Both the position numbers and the translations under genes were made by a program. The notes beneath the pieces were generated by a model. That model ran no database searches and was not told the origin of the DNA. It worked only from the letters and a program-made list of their open reading frames with translations. DNA of 64,000 bases from Mesorhizobium tamadayense (GTDB taxonomy: Bacteria; Pseudomonadota; Alphaproteobacteria; Rhizobiales; Rhizobiaceae): the NCBI RefSeq assembly GCF_003863365.1, contig NZ_RQXT01000003.1:62001-126000 (forward strand), in the 5' to 3' direction. Positions within the stretch are counted from its first letter, which is position 1. The number at the start of each line of letters is the position of its first letter. Shown piece by piece: positions 55,550-64,000 of the stretch.

Positions 55550-56194
55550 TTGCTCTCGCACGATCGCGTATGGGCCGCAATCGACGCTCTTGCCGAGCGC
55601 TATTCGCTGTCGGCTTCCGGTCTCGCCAGGCGCGCGGGCCTCGATTCGACCGCCTTCAACAAGTCGAAGCGCCTGTCCTCCGACGGCCGCCCGCGCTGGC
55701 CCTCGACCGAATCGCTGGCCAAGATTATCGAGGCCACCGGCGCCTCGCTGGAAGAATTCACGGTGCTGGTCGAAGGACGCGGCACCACCGCAGCGCCACA
55801 GCCGCCGCGCGCAGCCGTGCCGTTGCTCGGCTTCGCCCAGGCTGGCGCCGGCGGCTTCTTCGACGATGCCGGCTATCCCTCGGGGCAGGGCTGGGATCTG
55901 GTCGAGCTTCCGACGCGGGCGGCCGAAAGCGCCTATGCGCTGAAGGTCCAGGGCGATTCCATGCTGCCGCTCTACCGCAACGGCGACGTGCTGATCGTCG
56001 AGCCGGGCGCGCCGACGCGCAAGGGCGACCGCGTCGTCGTCAAGACCACAGCAGGCGAGGTGATGGCCAAGGTGCTCGATCGGCAGACCGCGAAGTCGAT
56101 CGTACTGGTCTCGCTCAATCCCGCACACCCGGAGCGCGACATTCCGATGCGCGATGTCGAATGGGTGGCGCGGATCGTCTGGGCAAGCCAATAG
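55550..56194 (+). CDS. LexA-like S24 family transcriptional repressor
   Basis: 214 residues from a TTG at 55550 with AAGGAGAG upstream. The N-terminal helix-turn-helix region (LSASGLARRAGLDSTAFNKS) is followed by an S24 peptidase domain with catalytic Ser in QGDSMLPLYRNGD and Lys in VVVKTTAGEV. An Ala-Gly pair (FAQAGAGGFF) sits where LexA-type proteins cut themselves. It is probably a repressor inactivated by self-cleavage or a signal peptide-like trigger. The targets are unknown. Confidence 0.85.
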   Translation: MLSHDRVWAAIDALAERYSLSASGLARRAGLDSTAFNKSKRLSSDGRPRWPSTESLAKIIEATGASLEEFTVLVEGRGTTAAPQPPRAAVPLLGFAQAGAGGFFDDAGYPSGQGWDLVELPTRAAESAYALKVQGDSMLPLYRNGDVLIVEPGAPTRKGDRVVVKTTAGEVMAKVLDRQTAKSIVLVSLNPAHPERDIPMRDVEWVARIVWASQ

Positions 56195-56205
56195 GTTCCG
56201 GGCTG

Positions 56206-57072
56206 GTGCGGGTCCTCCATCTTGCTCTCGCGCTTCTCGCGGTTTCGGCAATGGCGGCGCTGGTCATTGCCGGAGGCCGCTCGCTGAAGGGCAGCGAAAG
56301 CATCGTCGCGGTCGATCAGATCGATCCGACCGCCGATGCGATGTTGGGGCAAGGCACCGACGCGGCTCCCGAGGAACCGGCGACCTCAGCCATTCTGGCA
56401 CCGGCCGCACCGCTGCCGCCGAAGCTGGCGGTGCATTCGCGGGCGATCGATCCCGATGTGGTGGCGCCGCCTGAAATGCCCGCCGCCGAGGACCTTGAGC
56501 GCGTCGAGCCGCGCGCACCGCTGAGCGAGCTGGCGCTGGCCATGCCGCCCAAGCCGAAAATGCCGGCCGCCTGGAGCGGCACGAAGCTGTTCCAGCCGGT
56601 TGCGGCCGCCGCCGGATTGATCGAGGCGAAGGGCTATTCGGTCACCGTTTCGGGCATCGATACCGTCAGAGAGGACGAGACCTGCCCCGGCGATGGCAAA
56701 TCCTGGGCTTGCGGCATCCGCGCGCGAACGGCATTCCGTGCCTTCCTGCGCGGCCGGGCCGTGGTCTGCAAGGTGCCGCCGGAGGGCGGCCGCGACCTGA
56801 TTTCGGCCGAGTGCCGGATCGGCAAGCAGGATGTCGGCCAATGGCTGGTCGAAAACGGCTGGGCACGCGCCGCCGAGGGCGGTCCTTATGCCGAGGCCGG
56901 CGAAAAGGCGCGCGCGGCGAGGAAAGGCATCTTCGGGCCGGCGCCGGACGTTTCCGGCCTGCCGCCGGTTCCGGCATTCTCTCGCCCGGCGCCTGCCGCG
57001 CCGAGCTCGATCCTCGAAGAGGTCGATGGCGTGCTCAGGCAGCCAACTGACCAGCCAGCGCCCGCTCAATGA
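56206..57072 (+). CDS. SNase-like (thermonuclease family) exported protein
   Basis: 288 residues from a GTG at 56206. An N-terminal membrane segment or signal ([20 protein letters not shown]) and a Pro/Ala-rich linker of about 120 residues precede a C-terminal staphylococcal-nuclease-like domain ([15 protein letters not shown] ... [20 protein letters not shown]). The usual catalytic Arg-Glu-Arg set is not obvious, so nuclease activity is doubtful. It follows the S24 repressor gene by 11 bases. Its last 38 bases overlap the 3' end of the converging lysS. Confidence 0.75.
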   Translation: MRVLHLALALLAVSAMAALVIAGGRSLKGSESIVAVDQIDPTADAMLGQGTDAAPEEPATSAILAPAAPLPPKLAVHSRAIDPDVVAPPEMPAAEDLERVEPRAPLSELALAMPPKPKMPAAWSGTKLFQPVAAAAGLIEAKGYSVTVSGIDTVREDETCPGDGKSWACGIRARTAFRAFLRGRAVVCKVPPEGGRDLISAECRIGKQDVGQWLVENGWARAAEGGPYAEAGEKARAARKGIFGPAPDVSGLPPVPAFSRPAPAAPSSILEEVDGVLRQPTDQPAPAQ

Positions 57073-58684
57073 GCGCGCGCGTCTCGGCGATGCCGTAGAG
57101 CGCCGCGAACGAGCCGAAGCGTGGCCCGCGTTCCTGCCCGATCAGCACCTGGTAGATCATCTGGAAGAAGGCGACCGACACGCCGGGGCCGCCTTCAGGG
57201 CTCTGCTTGGAATGGTCCTGGTAGCGCTCGATCCGCCGCGCGACGTTGAGCGCCGCGTTCTGGATCGCTTCGCCGTCGGCGCCCTGCGGGAGCGCGCCAA
57301 GCGCATCCGAGAGCTTCGCCAACGCCTCTCGCTCGACAGCGTCGGGGGCGCGATAGACCTTGGTCGGCTTCACGAAGTCGTCGAAATAGCGGATGGCATA
57401 ACCGGTCAGCCGGTCGAGCTCGGGATGCGTCTTCGGCGTCACTCCCGGCGCATGCCGGGAGATGAAGCCCCACAACACCGCCTTGTCATGCGCGTTGGAG
57501 GCGCTGACCAGATTGAGCAGCAGCGCGAACGGCACCGGCAGGTCGATGGCCGGCGGATTGCCGTCATGCATGTGCCAGACTGGGTTGCCGAGCCGCTCCT
57601 TCCAGGCCTGCCGGGAGTAGGCGGAAAGGAAGGCATAATATTCGTCGACCGCCTTGGGGATAACGTCGAAATAGAGCTTCTTGGCCTGCCGCGGCCGCTG
57701 GTACATGTAGAGGCCGAGGCTTTCGGTCGGCGCGTAGGTCAGCCACTCGTCGATGGTGAGACCGTTACCCCTCGACTTCGAGATCTTCTGCCCGTTCTCG
57801 TCGAGGAACAGCTCGTAGACGAAATGCTCCGGCGCGCGGCCGCCGAGGATCTCGCAGATGCGGTCGTAGACCACCGCATTGGTCTGGTGGTCCTTGCCGA
57901 ACATCTCGAAATCGACACCGAGCGCTGCCCAGCGCATGCCGAAATCCGGCTTCCACTGCAGCTTCACCTTGCCGCCGGTGACCGGCAGCGTGGTCTCGGT
58001 GCCGTCGTCATCGAAGGTGATGGTGCCGGCCTTGGCGTCGACATGCTTCATCGGCACGTAGAGCACGCGGCCGCTCTTCGGCGAGATCGGTAGGAATGGG
58101 CTGTAGGTCGCCTGGCGCTCTGGCCCAAGCGTCGGCAGCATCACCGCCATAATCTCGTCATAGCGCTCGGCGGCGCGCAGCAGCACTTCGTCGAAGCGGC
58201 CTTCCTTGTAATACCTCGTCGCGCTGGCGAACTCGTAGTCGAAGCCGAATGTGTCGAGGAAGCGGCAGAGCATCGCGTTGTTGTGATCGGCGAAGCTCGC
58301 ATAGTCGCCGCCCAAGGGATTGGGCACCGCCGTGAGCGGCATGTGCAGATAAGGCTCAAGTGCCGCGCGATCCGGCACATTGTCCGGAATCTTGCGCATC
58401 CCGTCCATGTCGTCGGAGAAACACAACAACTTGGTCTTGACCTTGTCCCCGGTCAGCACCCGGAAGGCGTGCCGCACCATGGTGGTGCGCGCCACCTCGC
58501 CGAAGGTGCCGATGTGCGGCAGGCCGGACGGGCCGTAGCCGGTCTCGAACAGGACGGTCTCGGGGAAATCCTTGTTCTTGTAGCGAGCGATGATCTTCTT
58601 GGCTTCCTCGAACGGCCAAGCCTTGCTCTCGGCGGCGGCCGCAAGCACCTCGGGATTGAGATCGATGATGTTTGATCCCGTCAT
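57035..58684 (-). CDS. lysS: Class I lysyl-tRNA synthetase
   Basis: 549 residues. The class I signatures are clear: [14 protein letters not shown] (HIGH-type) near residue 54 and KISKSRGNG (KMSKS-type) near residue 300. It charges tRNA-Lys. Alphaproteobacteria characteristically use this archaeal-type class I enzyme rather than the common class II LysRS. The ATG at 58684 gives [14 protein letters not shown]. Confidence 0.95.
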   Translation of the reverse strand: MTGSNIIDLNPEVLAAAAESKAWPFEEAKKIIARYKNKDFPETVLFETGYGPSGLPHIGTFGEVARTTMVRHAFRVLTGDKVKTKLLCFSDDMDGMRKIPDNVPDRAALEPYLHMPLTAVPNPLGGDYASFADHNNAMLCRFLDTFGFDYEFASATRYYKEGRFDEVLLRAAERYDEIMAVMLPTLGPERQATYSPFLPISPKSGRVLYVPMKHVDAKAGTITFDDDGTETTLPVTGGKVKLQWKPDFGMRWAALGVDFEMFGKDHQTNAVVYDRICEILGGRAPEHFVYELFLDENGQKISKSRGNGLTIDEWLTYAPTESLGLYMYQRPRQAKKLYFDVIPKAVDEYYAFLSAYSRQAWKERLGNPVWHMHDGNPPAIDLPVPFALLLNLVSASNAHDKAVLWGFISRHAPGVTPKTHPELDRLTGYAIRYFDDFVKPTKVYRAPDAVEREALAKLSDALGALPQGADGEAIQNAALNVARRIERYQDHSKQSPEGGPGVSVAFFQMIYQVLIGQERGPRFGSFAALYGIAETRALIERALAGQLAA

Positions 58685-58841
58685 GTAAAAGTTCCAGTCA
58701 TGTGCCGGCTTTCGCCGCAGGGTAAGTTTTTCAACCGGTCTCTAGGCGCGACTGGCCGGAGCGTCAACGATTTGCGGCGGTTTTCCTTGCCGTGCCACAA
58801 TGGCGCTCCTACGTTAGGACGGCATCATTGAGGAGTTTTGA

Positions 58842-59255
58842 ATGGCTTTGCTGACGCCGCACGAAGCCCTGATCTACCTGATGGTCATCACTTCGGCATC
58901 TGACCGCGACATGACCGATGTCGAGCTGGCACGGATCGGCGACGTCGTCCGCTCCTGGCCGGTGTTCATCGATTTCAACCAGGACAGGCTGGTTGAGGTG
59001 GCTCAAGCGTGCCAGAAGGCGCTGCATGACAAGGACGGGCTGGAAGGCGTCCTCGCGCGTGCCGCGGAGGCGCTGTCGGAGCGGCTGCGCGACACCGCCT
59101 ATGCCGCCGCCTTCGAGGTTGCCGCCGTCGATCTCGAAATGCGCATGGAGGAGGTCAGGGTGCTGCAGCTCATCCGCCTCAAGCTCGACCTCGACACGCT
59201 GACCGTCGCCGCGATCGCTCGGGCGGCCAAGGCCCGTCTGCGCACGCTGACTTAG
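58842..59255 (+). CDS. TerB-like protein
   Basis: 137 residues, all helical. LTPHEALIYLMVITSASDRD, followed by MTDVELARIGDVVRSWPVF, is the TerB fold with an acidic metal-site-like region. TerB proteins are linked to tellurite resistance and stress, but stand-alone copies like this are of unknown function. AGGAG precedes the ATG at 58842. It is divergent from lysS. Confidence 0.78.
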   Translation: MALLTPHEALIYLMVITSASDRDMTDVELARIGDVVRSWPVFIDFNQDRLVEVAQACQKALHDKDGLEGVLARAAEALSERLRDTAYAAAFEVAAVDLEMRMEEVRVLQLIRLKLDLDTLTVAAIARAAKARLRTLT

Positions 59256-59263
59256 GGTTTGTC

Positions 59264-59382
59264 GATATTCAGGTGAGGCCGGCTTGCGAATGGCGGCATC
59301 CTGCGCTTGCGCACGCTGACCTGACATTGGCCCCGACCGAGGGTTGCTGACATTCAGGTCAGGCCGGCATCACCTGAATATC
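59264..59382. repeat. Spaced inverted and direct repeats after the TerB gene
   Basis: GATATTCAGGTGA at 59264-59276 is inverted perfectly at 59370-59382. Within the interval the segments TGCGCACGCTGAC and ATTCAGGT(G/C)AGGCCGGC are repeated directly. The region lies between two convergent genes and may act as a transcription stop for both. Confidence 0.6.
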
Positions 59383-59390
59383 AGCAGCAC

Positions 59391-60263
59391 TCAGAAGAAG
59401 CTCACCGGGAAGTAGCGCAGATAGAACTCGGCGAAGGTTCCCTTGATCGAAGTCTCCTGCAGCGCGTAGTCGAAGGCGGCCGCCAGCGCCGGATCGCCCG
59501 CCCTGGTGGCGATCGCCATGCCCGAGCCCAGATATTCGGGCGCCAGATATGGGCCGCCGGCAAAGCGGCAGCAGCCGGCCGCATCCGAGCCGCCGAGCCA
59601 GAAGGCAAAGCGCATGCCGTCGCCGAAGGCGGTATCGATCTTACCGGCCTTGAGGTCCGCGTAGAGGTCCTCGGGCTTGTCGAAGGGCACGACTTGCACC
59701 GTGCTGAAATAGTCGCGCAACATCTTCTCGTGTGCCGAGCCTGCTATGACGCCGACCCGCTTGCTGCGCAGCTTGTCGAGGATCGGCTCGGTGAAGGCCT
59801 TCGCCTTCGGCATGATGAAGCGCGCCGGGAACTGCAGGTAGGAACGCGAGAAGGCGTATTTCTCGCGGCTTTCTGGCGTCGCCGCGATGCCGGCGATGAT
59901 CGCCTCGCCTTCGCCCTTCCGCAGCGCGTCGTCGAGCTCGTTCCAGGGCAGCGCCTGGATCTGGCATTTCTCCACGATGCCGAGTTCAGCGCAGATCGCC
60001 CGCGCTAGGTCGATGTGGAAACCCGACAGCCGACCTGAGCCGTCGAGGAAGTTGAAGGGCGGAAAATCGGTGGTGGTGAGGAATCTCAACCTCGGCAGCG
60101 CGGAAAGATCGGGCTTGGGCAGCCGCTCCTTGGCGTCCCACAGCACCGGCACCTGCGGCTCCGCGGCCTGAGTCGCGCCGGCGAGCGGCACCACTCCGAT
60201 CAGCGCCGGGATCAGGGCCAGGGATATCCACCGGAATGTCACGATAAGGCTCCGCCGAGGCAT
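59391..60263 (-). CDS. Periplasmic solute-binding protein (SBP family 3)
   Basis: 290 residues with a signal peptide ending near GATQAAE. LRFLTTTDFPPFNFLDGSGR, followed by GFHIDLARAICAELG, is the family 3 pattern (amino acids and related ligands). The middle has KRVGVIAGSAHEKML. No permease or ATPase gene is adjacent, so it may serve a distant transporter or act as a sensor. Ligand unknown. Confidence 0.85.
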   Translation of the reverse strand: MPRRSLIVTFRWISLALIPALIGVVPLAGATQAAEPQVPVLWDAKERLPKPDLSALPRLRFLTTTDFPPFNFLDGSGRLSGFHIDLARAICAELGIVEKCQIQALPWNELDDALRKGEGEAIIAGIAATPESREKYAFSRSYLQFPARFIMPKAKAFTEPILDKLRSKRVGVIAGSAHEKMLRDYFSTVQVVPFDKPEDLYADLKAGKIDTAFGDGMRFAFWLGGSDAAGCCRFAGGPYLAPEYLGSGMAIATRAGDPALAAAFDYALQETSIKGTFAEFYLRYFPVSFF

Positions 60264-60430
60264 GCCCCCGGCTTTTCGTACGAAATTGACGCAGGCACAA
60301 CGGTTTTTGATTTCAAACCCGCCAATTGGGCGTATGGTTTAGCATGTTTGCAAGTGGCTGCGCGCGCGGCGGCAAGGAGGAGATCACCGGCGCCGCAGAA
60401 GAGCTTGCGATCGGGGGTTGATGGCGAAGG

Positions 60431-61222
60431 GTGGTTCAGGCATCAACTGATGACTATGAAAATCTGAAGCAACATGGGGTAGATGTTGCGATGAGCATGT
60501 TCGATAGAACTCTGGAATACATGGACCAGCTGCAGCACGCCAAAACGGCGGCCGCGGTCTGCGAGCGGCTGCTCGGCGTCACCTCGAATTTCGGGCTGAC
60601 GGCGTTGATGGCCGGAACCGTGCCGCAGCCCGGCACGCCGCGCGGCCAGCAGAAGGACCATGTGCTGCTGTGCGACTGGCCGGGCGAGTGGCTGGAGCGC
60701 TACGTGGCGCGCAACTATGTCGACCATGACCCGGTCGTCAGCCACATGAAGCAATTGCAGGCCCCGTTCCAGTGGCGGGAGGCCTCGCAGGCCATCGTCA
60801 TCGACAAGAGCAGCGACGAGGTTATGGGCGACGCCCGCGAGTTCAAGCTGCGCGACGGCCTTGCCTTTCCGCTGGTTACGCTCGACGGTCAGATCGTCAT
60901 GGTCTCGCTGGGCGGCGAGTCCGTCGAGCTGTCGGACGTCGAATTCGGAATGGTGTCGCTGGTGTCCACCTACGCCATCGGCCGCGCCATGCAGCTTCAT
61001 ACAATGGCCAACAAGGTCATCGATCACATTGAATTGACGCCGCGCGAGCGCGAATGCCTGCAATGGGCGGCTGTCGGCAAGTCCGAGTGGGAGATTTCGC
61101 AGATTCTCGGCATCTCGGAGCACACCTCCGAGAAGCACCTTCTTAACGCCAAGAGCAAACTGGGCGCCGCCAATCGGGTGCAGGCAGTCGCCGAGGCGAT
61201 TAGACGCGGCTATATCAGCTAG
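60431..61222 (+). CDS. LuxR-type quorum-sensing regulator
   Basis: 263 residues from a GTG at 60431; an ATG at 60491 (MSMFDRTLEYMDQL) is a good alternative because the GTG has poor spacing to its ribosome site. The acyl-homoserine-lactone binding domain keeps the Trp, Tyr, Asp, Pro and Trp positions (DWPGEWLERYVARNYVDHDP, then QAPFQW). The C-terminal LuxR DNA-binding domain reads LTPRERECLQWAAVGKSEWE and HTSEKHLLNAKSKLGAANR. It is next to a luxI gene in the same direction and is presumably its receptor. The 3' end is duplicated downstream. Confidence 0.92.
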   Translation: MVQASTDDYENLKQHGVDVAMSMFDRTLEYMDQLQHAKTAAAVCERLLGVTSNFGLTALMAGTVPQPGTPRGQQKDHVLLCDWPGEWLERYVARNYVDHDPVVSHMKQLQAPFQWREASQAIVIDKSSDEVMGDAREFKLRDGLAFPLVTLDGQIVMVSLGGESVELSDVEFGMVSLVSTYAIGRAMQLHTMANKVIDHIELTPRERECLQWAAVGKSEWEISQILGISEHTSEKHLLNAKSKLGAANRVQAVAEAIRRGYIS

Positions 61223-61507
61223 GTCGGCCGTGCCGGCCTAGAAATTCTTGCCCGCGCGATCGCGCAAAATTTTCGGAAAATCCGCCGTATCTTCCTCTTA
61301 AGCTTAAGAGACGGATAATGCTTTCTTAACGCCAAAAGCAAACTGGGCCTTGCCAACCGTGTGCGGCAGTCGCGGAGCCGATTAGGCGTGGCTATATTGT
61401 CCGGGTCGGCCGTGCCGGCCTAGAAATTCTTGCCTACGCGATCGCGTAATATTTTCGGGAAAGCCCGGCCGTATCTTCCTCTTAAGCCCAGGAGACGGCT
61501 AATGCTT
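61141..61507 (+). repeat. Tandem duplication of about 183 bp: luxR 3' end plus luxI leader
   Basis: Copy 1 (61141-61323) begins inside luxR at TCTTAACGCCAAGAGCAAAC and runs through the stop, a hairpin, and a luxI-type leader to AATGCTT. Copy 2 (61324-61507) begins TCTTAACGCCAAAAGCAAAC and ends at the true luxI start. The luxR part of copy 2 has lost reading frame (GTGCGGCAGTCGCGG). Copy 1 retains the luxI start context, which now gives only ATG CTT TCT TAA. No other gene lies in 61223-61501. Confidence 0.95.
61254..61448. promoter_or_regulatory. Palindrome in each copy of the luxI leader
   Basis: GCGCGATCGCGC (61254-61265) in copy 1 corresponds to TACGCGATCGCGTA (61435-61448) in copy 2. The outer G-C pair of copy 1 is A-T in copy 2, so dyad symmetry is kept although the bases differ. 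Each lies about 55 bases before a luxI-type ATG. It is a candidate operator for the LuxR protein or a hairpin. It does not match a standard lux box. Confidence 0.5.
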
Positions 61508-62140
61508 TTTTCTCTCACCACTCAGGAATTGATGGAACGTCCCGACCTGTGGGAAGCGGTTCATCGCCTGCGTCACAAGATCTTCGTCGAGGAGATGGGG
61601 TGGACCGATCTTGATCGCCCGGACGGCCTCGAGATCGACCAGTTCGACCATGAGGAGGCCGAACATCATCTCGTCATCCGCAACGGCGAGCTCGCCGGCT
61701 ACCAGCGCATGCTGCCGACGACGCGGGCTCACCTTCTGACCGACGTGCTGTCGGACCTCTATGAAGGGACGCCGCCCTCGGGGCCGCATGTCTGGGAGCT
61801 GACCCGCTATGCGGTGGCGCCGGGCTTCCGTGACGGCAAGCGCGGCGTCTCGACCGTCGGCACCGAGCTGATCGCCGGCTTCGTCGAATGGGGTCTCAAG
61901 CGCAATGTCAACCAGGTCATCATCGAGTTCGAACCGATGTGGGTGCTGCGGGCGCTTCAGCTGCACTTCCTGGCCACGCCGCTCGGCTACCAGCGCACCT
62001 ATGGCAACCAGCAGGTCGTGGCGACGCTGCTCTCCTTCACCGAGCATACGTTGGCGGTGGTGCGCCAGCGCCGCAACCATTTCCTGCCAGTGCTGATGAG
62101 AGGCTATCCCGGCCAGCTCGGCCTGAGGCAGGCTTCGTGA
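61502..62140 (+). CDS. Acyl-homoserine-lactone synthase (LuxI family)
   Basis: 212 residues from the ATG at 61502 (MLFSLTTQELMERPD), with GGAGACGG upstream. The invariant LuxI residues are present: Arg24, Phe28, Trp34, Asp46, Asp49, Arg69, Glu99 and Arg102 (LRHKIFVEEMGW, LEIDQFD, WELTRYAV). It makes an acyl-homoserine lactone from S-adenosylmethionine and an acyl carrier. The stop overlaps an ATG of the downstream crotonase frame (TGATG), so the two are coupled. The acyl chain cannot be predicted. Confidence 0.93.
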   Translation: MLFSLTTQELMERPDLWEAVHRLRHKIFVEEMGWTDLDRPDGLEIDQFDHEEAEHHLVIRNGELAGYQRMLPTTRAHLLTDVLSDLYEGTPPSGPHVWELTRYAVAPGFRDGKRGVSTVGTELIAGFVEWGLKRNVNQVIIEFEPMWVLRALQLHFLATPLGYQRTYGNQQVVATLLSFTEHTLAVVRQRRNHFLPVLMRGYPGQLGLRQAS

Positions 62141-62151
62141 TGGAGGCGGTC

Positions 62152-62898
62152 ATGAGCTTCCATCCCGAACCGGAACTGCGCGGCCACACGCTGGTCGTCA
62201 CTGTCTCCTCGCATGATGGCCGGCCGGTGCTCGACAGGCACGCCTATGCGAGCCTCGCCAGGACCTTCCACGAGGCCGCCATCGATGACGACGTCCGCGT
62301 GGTCGTGCTGCGCGGCCTCGCCGGCTGCTTCTGCCTCGGCGGCGACTTCTCGGAGTTCCTCGACGCCACCAAGCACCAGCAGCTGATTGCCGCCGTCACC
62401 GACATGTTCCGCATGCTTGCGACCTTCCCCAAGCCGGTCCTGGCCTGCGTGGACGGGGATGCCGTCGGCGTCGGCTGCACGATCCTGTTCCACTGCGACA
62501 TGGTGATCGCTTCCAAGGGAAGCACCTTCAGGGTGCCGTTCGTCGATTTCGGCCTGGTGCCGGACGCCGCGACCAGCATCCTGGCGCCGCAGAAGCTCGG
62601 CTATGCCGGCGCGTTCCGCTTCTTCTGCCTGGGCGACACGCTGGGCGTCGACGACGCCAAGGCGCTCGGCCTGGTCGGCGAGATCGTGGAAGGCAGCGCC
62701 GAGGAGACAACGTTGGCAAGAGCAAGACAGCTCGCCAAGAAGCCCGTTGCGGCATTGCTGCAGACGCGCGGCCTGCTCAAGGGCGATACGGACGTTCTGT
62801 GCGACCGCATCGATCACGAGATATCGCTGTTCCAGCAGGCGCTTCAGGACGATGCCACGCTGAAGCGGCTGCAACGGATCGCCCGCCTGGCGGCGTGA
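62152..62898 (+). CDS. Crotonase-fold protein in the quorum-sensing operon
   Basis: 248 residues from the ATG at 62152 with GGAGGCGG upstream; an ATG at 62140 overlapping luxI would add four. The oxyanion-hole segments are present (CFCLGGDF and GDAVGVGC). The two hydratase glutamates are not: Thr110 and Phe130 stand in their places. Asp138 in GLVPDAATS lies where delta3-delta2-enoyl-CoA isomerases carry the catalytic acid. It probably shifts a double bond in an acyl-CoA or acyl-ACP that supplies the LuxI enzyme. In Mesorhizobium loti R7A a luxI-crotonase pair makes an unusual dienoyl lactone. Confidence 0.85.
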   Translation: MSFHPEPELRGHTLVVTVSSHDGRPVLDRHAYASLARTFHEAAIDDDVRVVVLRGLAGCFCLGGDFSEFLDATKHQQLIAAVTDMFRMLATFPKPVLACVDGDAVGVGCTILFHCDMVIASKGSTFRVPFVDFGLVPDAATSILAPQKLGYAGAFRFFCLGDTLGVDDAKALGLVGEIVEGSAEETTLARARQLAKKPVAALLQTRGLLKGDTDVLCDRIDHEISLFQQALQDDATLKRLQRIARLAA

Positions 62899-62916
62899 AA
62901 CTTTCCTAGAAAGACT

Positions 62917-62950
62917 CAGCGCCGCGTACCCGAGAAGGTGCGCGGCGCTG
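62917..62950. terminator. Hairpin between the crotonase and ppk2 genes
   Basis: CAGCGCCGCG and CGCGGCGCTG form a perfect 10-bp stem, extended inward by ACC/GGT, between the two convergent genes. There is no strong T run on either side. Confidence 0.65.
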
Positions 62951-62985
62951 TAATGTTGAGAACGCCGGCCGAGGCACCGTGAAAG

Positions 62986-63891
62986 CTACTTCTCCAGGAA
63001 CGACGGCCCTTCGCCGATGATCTTCTTGTCCTCCTTGCCGACGGCGTCGAGATCGCGCCCGTCATAAGGCAGCGACAACAGGATCCGCTGCATGACGGCG
63101 AGCCGCGCGCGCCGCTTGTCGTTGGCGCGCACGACGATCCAGGGCGCGAACTCCTTGTGCGTGCGCTCGACCATCAGGTCGCGCGCCTTGGTGTAGTCGT
63201 CCCATTTGTTGATGCCGGCGATGTCGATCGGCGAGAACTTCCAGTTCTTCAACGGCGACCAGCGGCGGTCATGGAACCTTTCAAGCTGCGTCTCGCGGCC
63301 GATGTTCAGCCAGAATTTGAAAAAGTGGATCCCTTCGTTGCAGATCATGCGCTCGAAATGCGGCGTCTCATCGAGGAATTTCTCGTGCTGCTCCGGCGTG
63401 CAGAACCCCATGACCGGCTCAACGCCGCCGCGGTTGTACCAGGAGCGGTCGAAGGTGACGAACTCGCCCGAGGTCGGGAAGTGGTCGACATAGCGCTGGT
63501 AGTACCATTGCCCAAGCTCCGTCGGCGTCGGCTTGGTCAGCGCCACGTTGCGCGCCGTGCGCGGGTTCATGTACTGCCGCAGCACGAAGATCGTGCCGCC
63601 CTTGCCGGCCGCGTCGCGCCCCTCGAAAAGCGCCATCACCCGCTTGCCGGTCGCCTGCAGCCAGGCCTGCGCCTTGACCAGCTCGATCTGCAGCCGCTCG
63701 AGTTCCTTGTCATACTCCTCGCCTTTCATTTTCTTGTCGTAAGGATAGCCGCCGGCGGTCAGCTTGTTGTCCTCAATCCAGTCCGGAAGCACCGGGTTGT
63801 CGATATCAAACTCGCGTTCCTTGCCGCCGATCTTGATCTTGATCGGTCCTGTGGCAGGCGCCGCTTCGGCTTTTTCCTTGGCTTTTTCCAT
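62986..63891 (-). CDS. ppk2: Polyphosphate kinase 2
   Basis: 301 residues, single-domain class I PPK2. Walker A is [11 protein letters not shown] (near residue 90), the lid region [16 protein letters not shown] follows, and [17 protein letters not shown] is the conserved C-terminal block. It phosphorylates nucleoside diphosphates with polyphosphate, in cytoplasmic energy and phosphate storage. The lysine-rich N-terminus ([15 protein letters not shown]) is probably flexible. The gene stands alone. Confidence 0.93.
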   Translation of the reverse strand: MEKAKEKAEAAPATGPIKIKIGGKEREFDIDNPVLPDWIEDNKLTAGGYPYDKKMKGEEYDKELERLQIELVKAQAWLQATGKRVMALFEGRDAAGKGGTIFVLRQYMNPRTARNVALTKPTPTELGQWYYQRYVDHFPTSGEFVTFDRSWYNRGGVEPVMGFCTPEQHEKFLDETPHFERMICNEGIHFFKFWLNIGRETQLERFHDRRWSPLKNWKFSPIDIAGINKWDDYTKARDLMVERTHKEFAPWIVVRANDKRRARLAVMQRILLSLPYDGRDLDAVGKEDKKIIGEGPSFLEK

Positions 63892-63944
63892 CGAGAAGAA
63901 CCTTTCCAGCTTGCGGACTCATGCTATGGGAGCCTCTAAGGCGT

Positions 63945-63962
63945 TGCGTCCGTCTGGACGCA
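63945..63962. repeat. Short hairpin near the window end
   Basis: TGCGTCC and GGACGCA form a 7-bp stem around four bases. The surrounding 63892-64000, upstream of ppk2, shows no gene. It is probably another intergenic repeat cut by the window edge. Confidence 0.45.
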
Positions 63963-64000
63963 GGGTTGCCGTAGCACTTTGATTTTGCGCATGAACATTC

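Noticed and set aside
59264..59382. Insertion-sequence ends (13-bp inverted repeats)
   Set aside because: Only about 90 bases lie between them, with no transposase and no target duplication visible.

Overview
The window looks like the chromosome of a Mesorhizobium-type alphaproteobacterium (Hyphomicrobiales). The evidence is the deoB-mutM-enoyl-CoA hydratase-rpsT-dnaA-dnaN-recF gene order, the high GC content, a DUF982 protein, and the short intergenic hairpin repeats scattered through it. No rRNA, tRNA or CRISPR array was found.

Region 1 (1-10317) is a leftward-reading housekeeping block: deoB, mutM, an enoyl-CoA hydratase, rpsT, dnaA, dnaN, recF, a MoeB/ThiF-type adenylyltransferase, a GNAT acetyltransferase and the start of an aconitase X gene. 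Two DnaA-box-like sites lie upstream of dnaA. The spaces around dnaN are filled with hairpin repeats.

Region 2 (10452-23566) is a complete Flp/Tad pilus locus: pilin, prepilin peptidase cpaA, cpaB-cpaC-cpaD-cpaE-cpaF, tadB, tadC and a TadD-type TPR lipoprotein. Two TadE/TadG-like minor pilins, an orphan CpaC N-terminal-domain protein and a frameshifted PhnD-like binding-protein gene flank it.

Region 3 (23683-30666) holds an M17 aminopeptidase, a MarR regulator, an SH3-NlpC/P60 hydrolase, and the ligase-associated helicase and phosphoesterase pair without the ligase. Region 4 (30886-39870) is probably for sulfite handling: a cytoplasmic three-subunit molybdoenzyme (SoeABC/DmsABC type), a divergent LysR regulator, a frameshifted Hsp70-like gene, and a TauE/SafE exporter coupled to a TIGR02186 protein. 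Region 5 (40061-44164) is one large PodJ-like polarity protein.

Region 6 (about 44510-47360) is a decayed mobile island. It holds an integrase fragment with an internal stop, an internally deleted phage terminase, small hypothetical genes and a DUF982 gene. A 14-bp direct repeat brackets it.

Region 7 (47547-55433) is a MerR-controlled beta-oxidation operon: two acyl-CoA dehydrogenases, thiolase, FadJ-type enzyme and thioesterase, with palindromic operators before both the regulator and the operon. Region 8 (55550-60263) holds an S24 repressor, a nuclease-like secreted protein, class I lysyl-tRNA synthetase, a TerB-like protein and a solute-binding protein.

Region 9 (60431-62898) is the most interesting part: a LuxR-LuxI-crotonase quorum-sensing set. 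The crotonase lacks both hydratase glutamates and looks like an isomerase. A roughly 183-bp tandem duplication has copied the luxR 3' end and the luxI leader. The window ends with ppk2.
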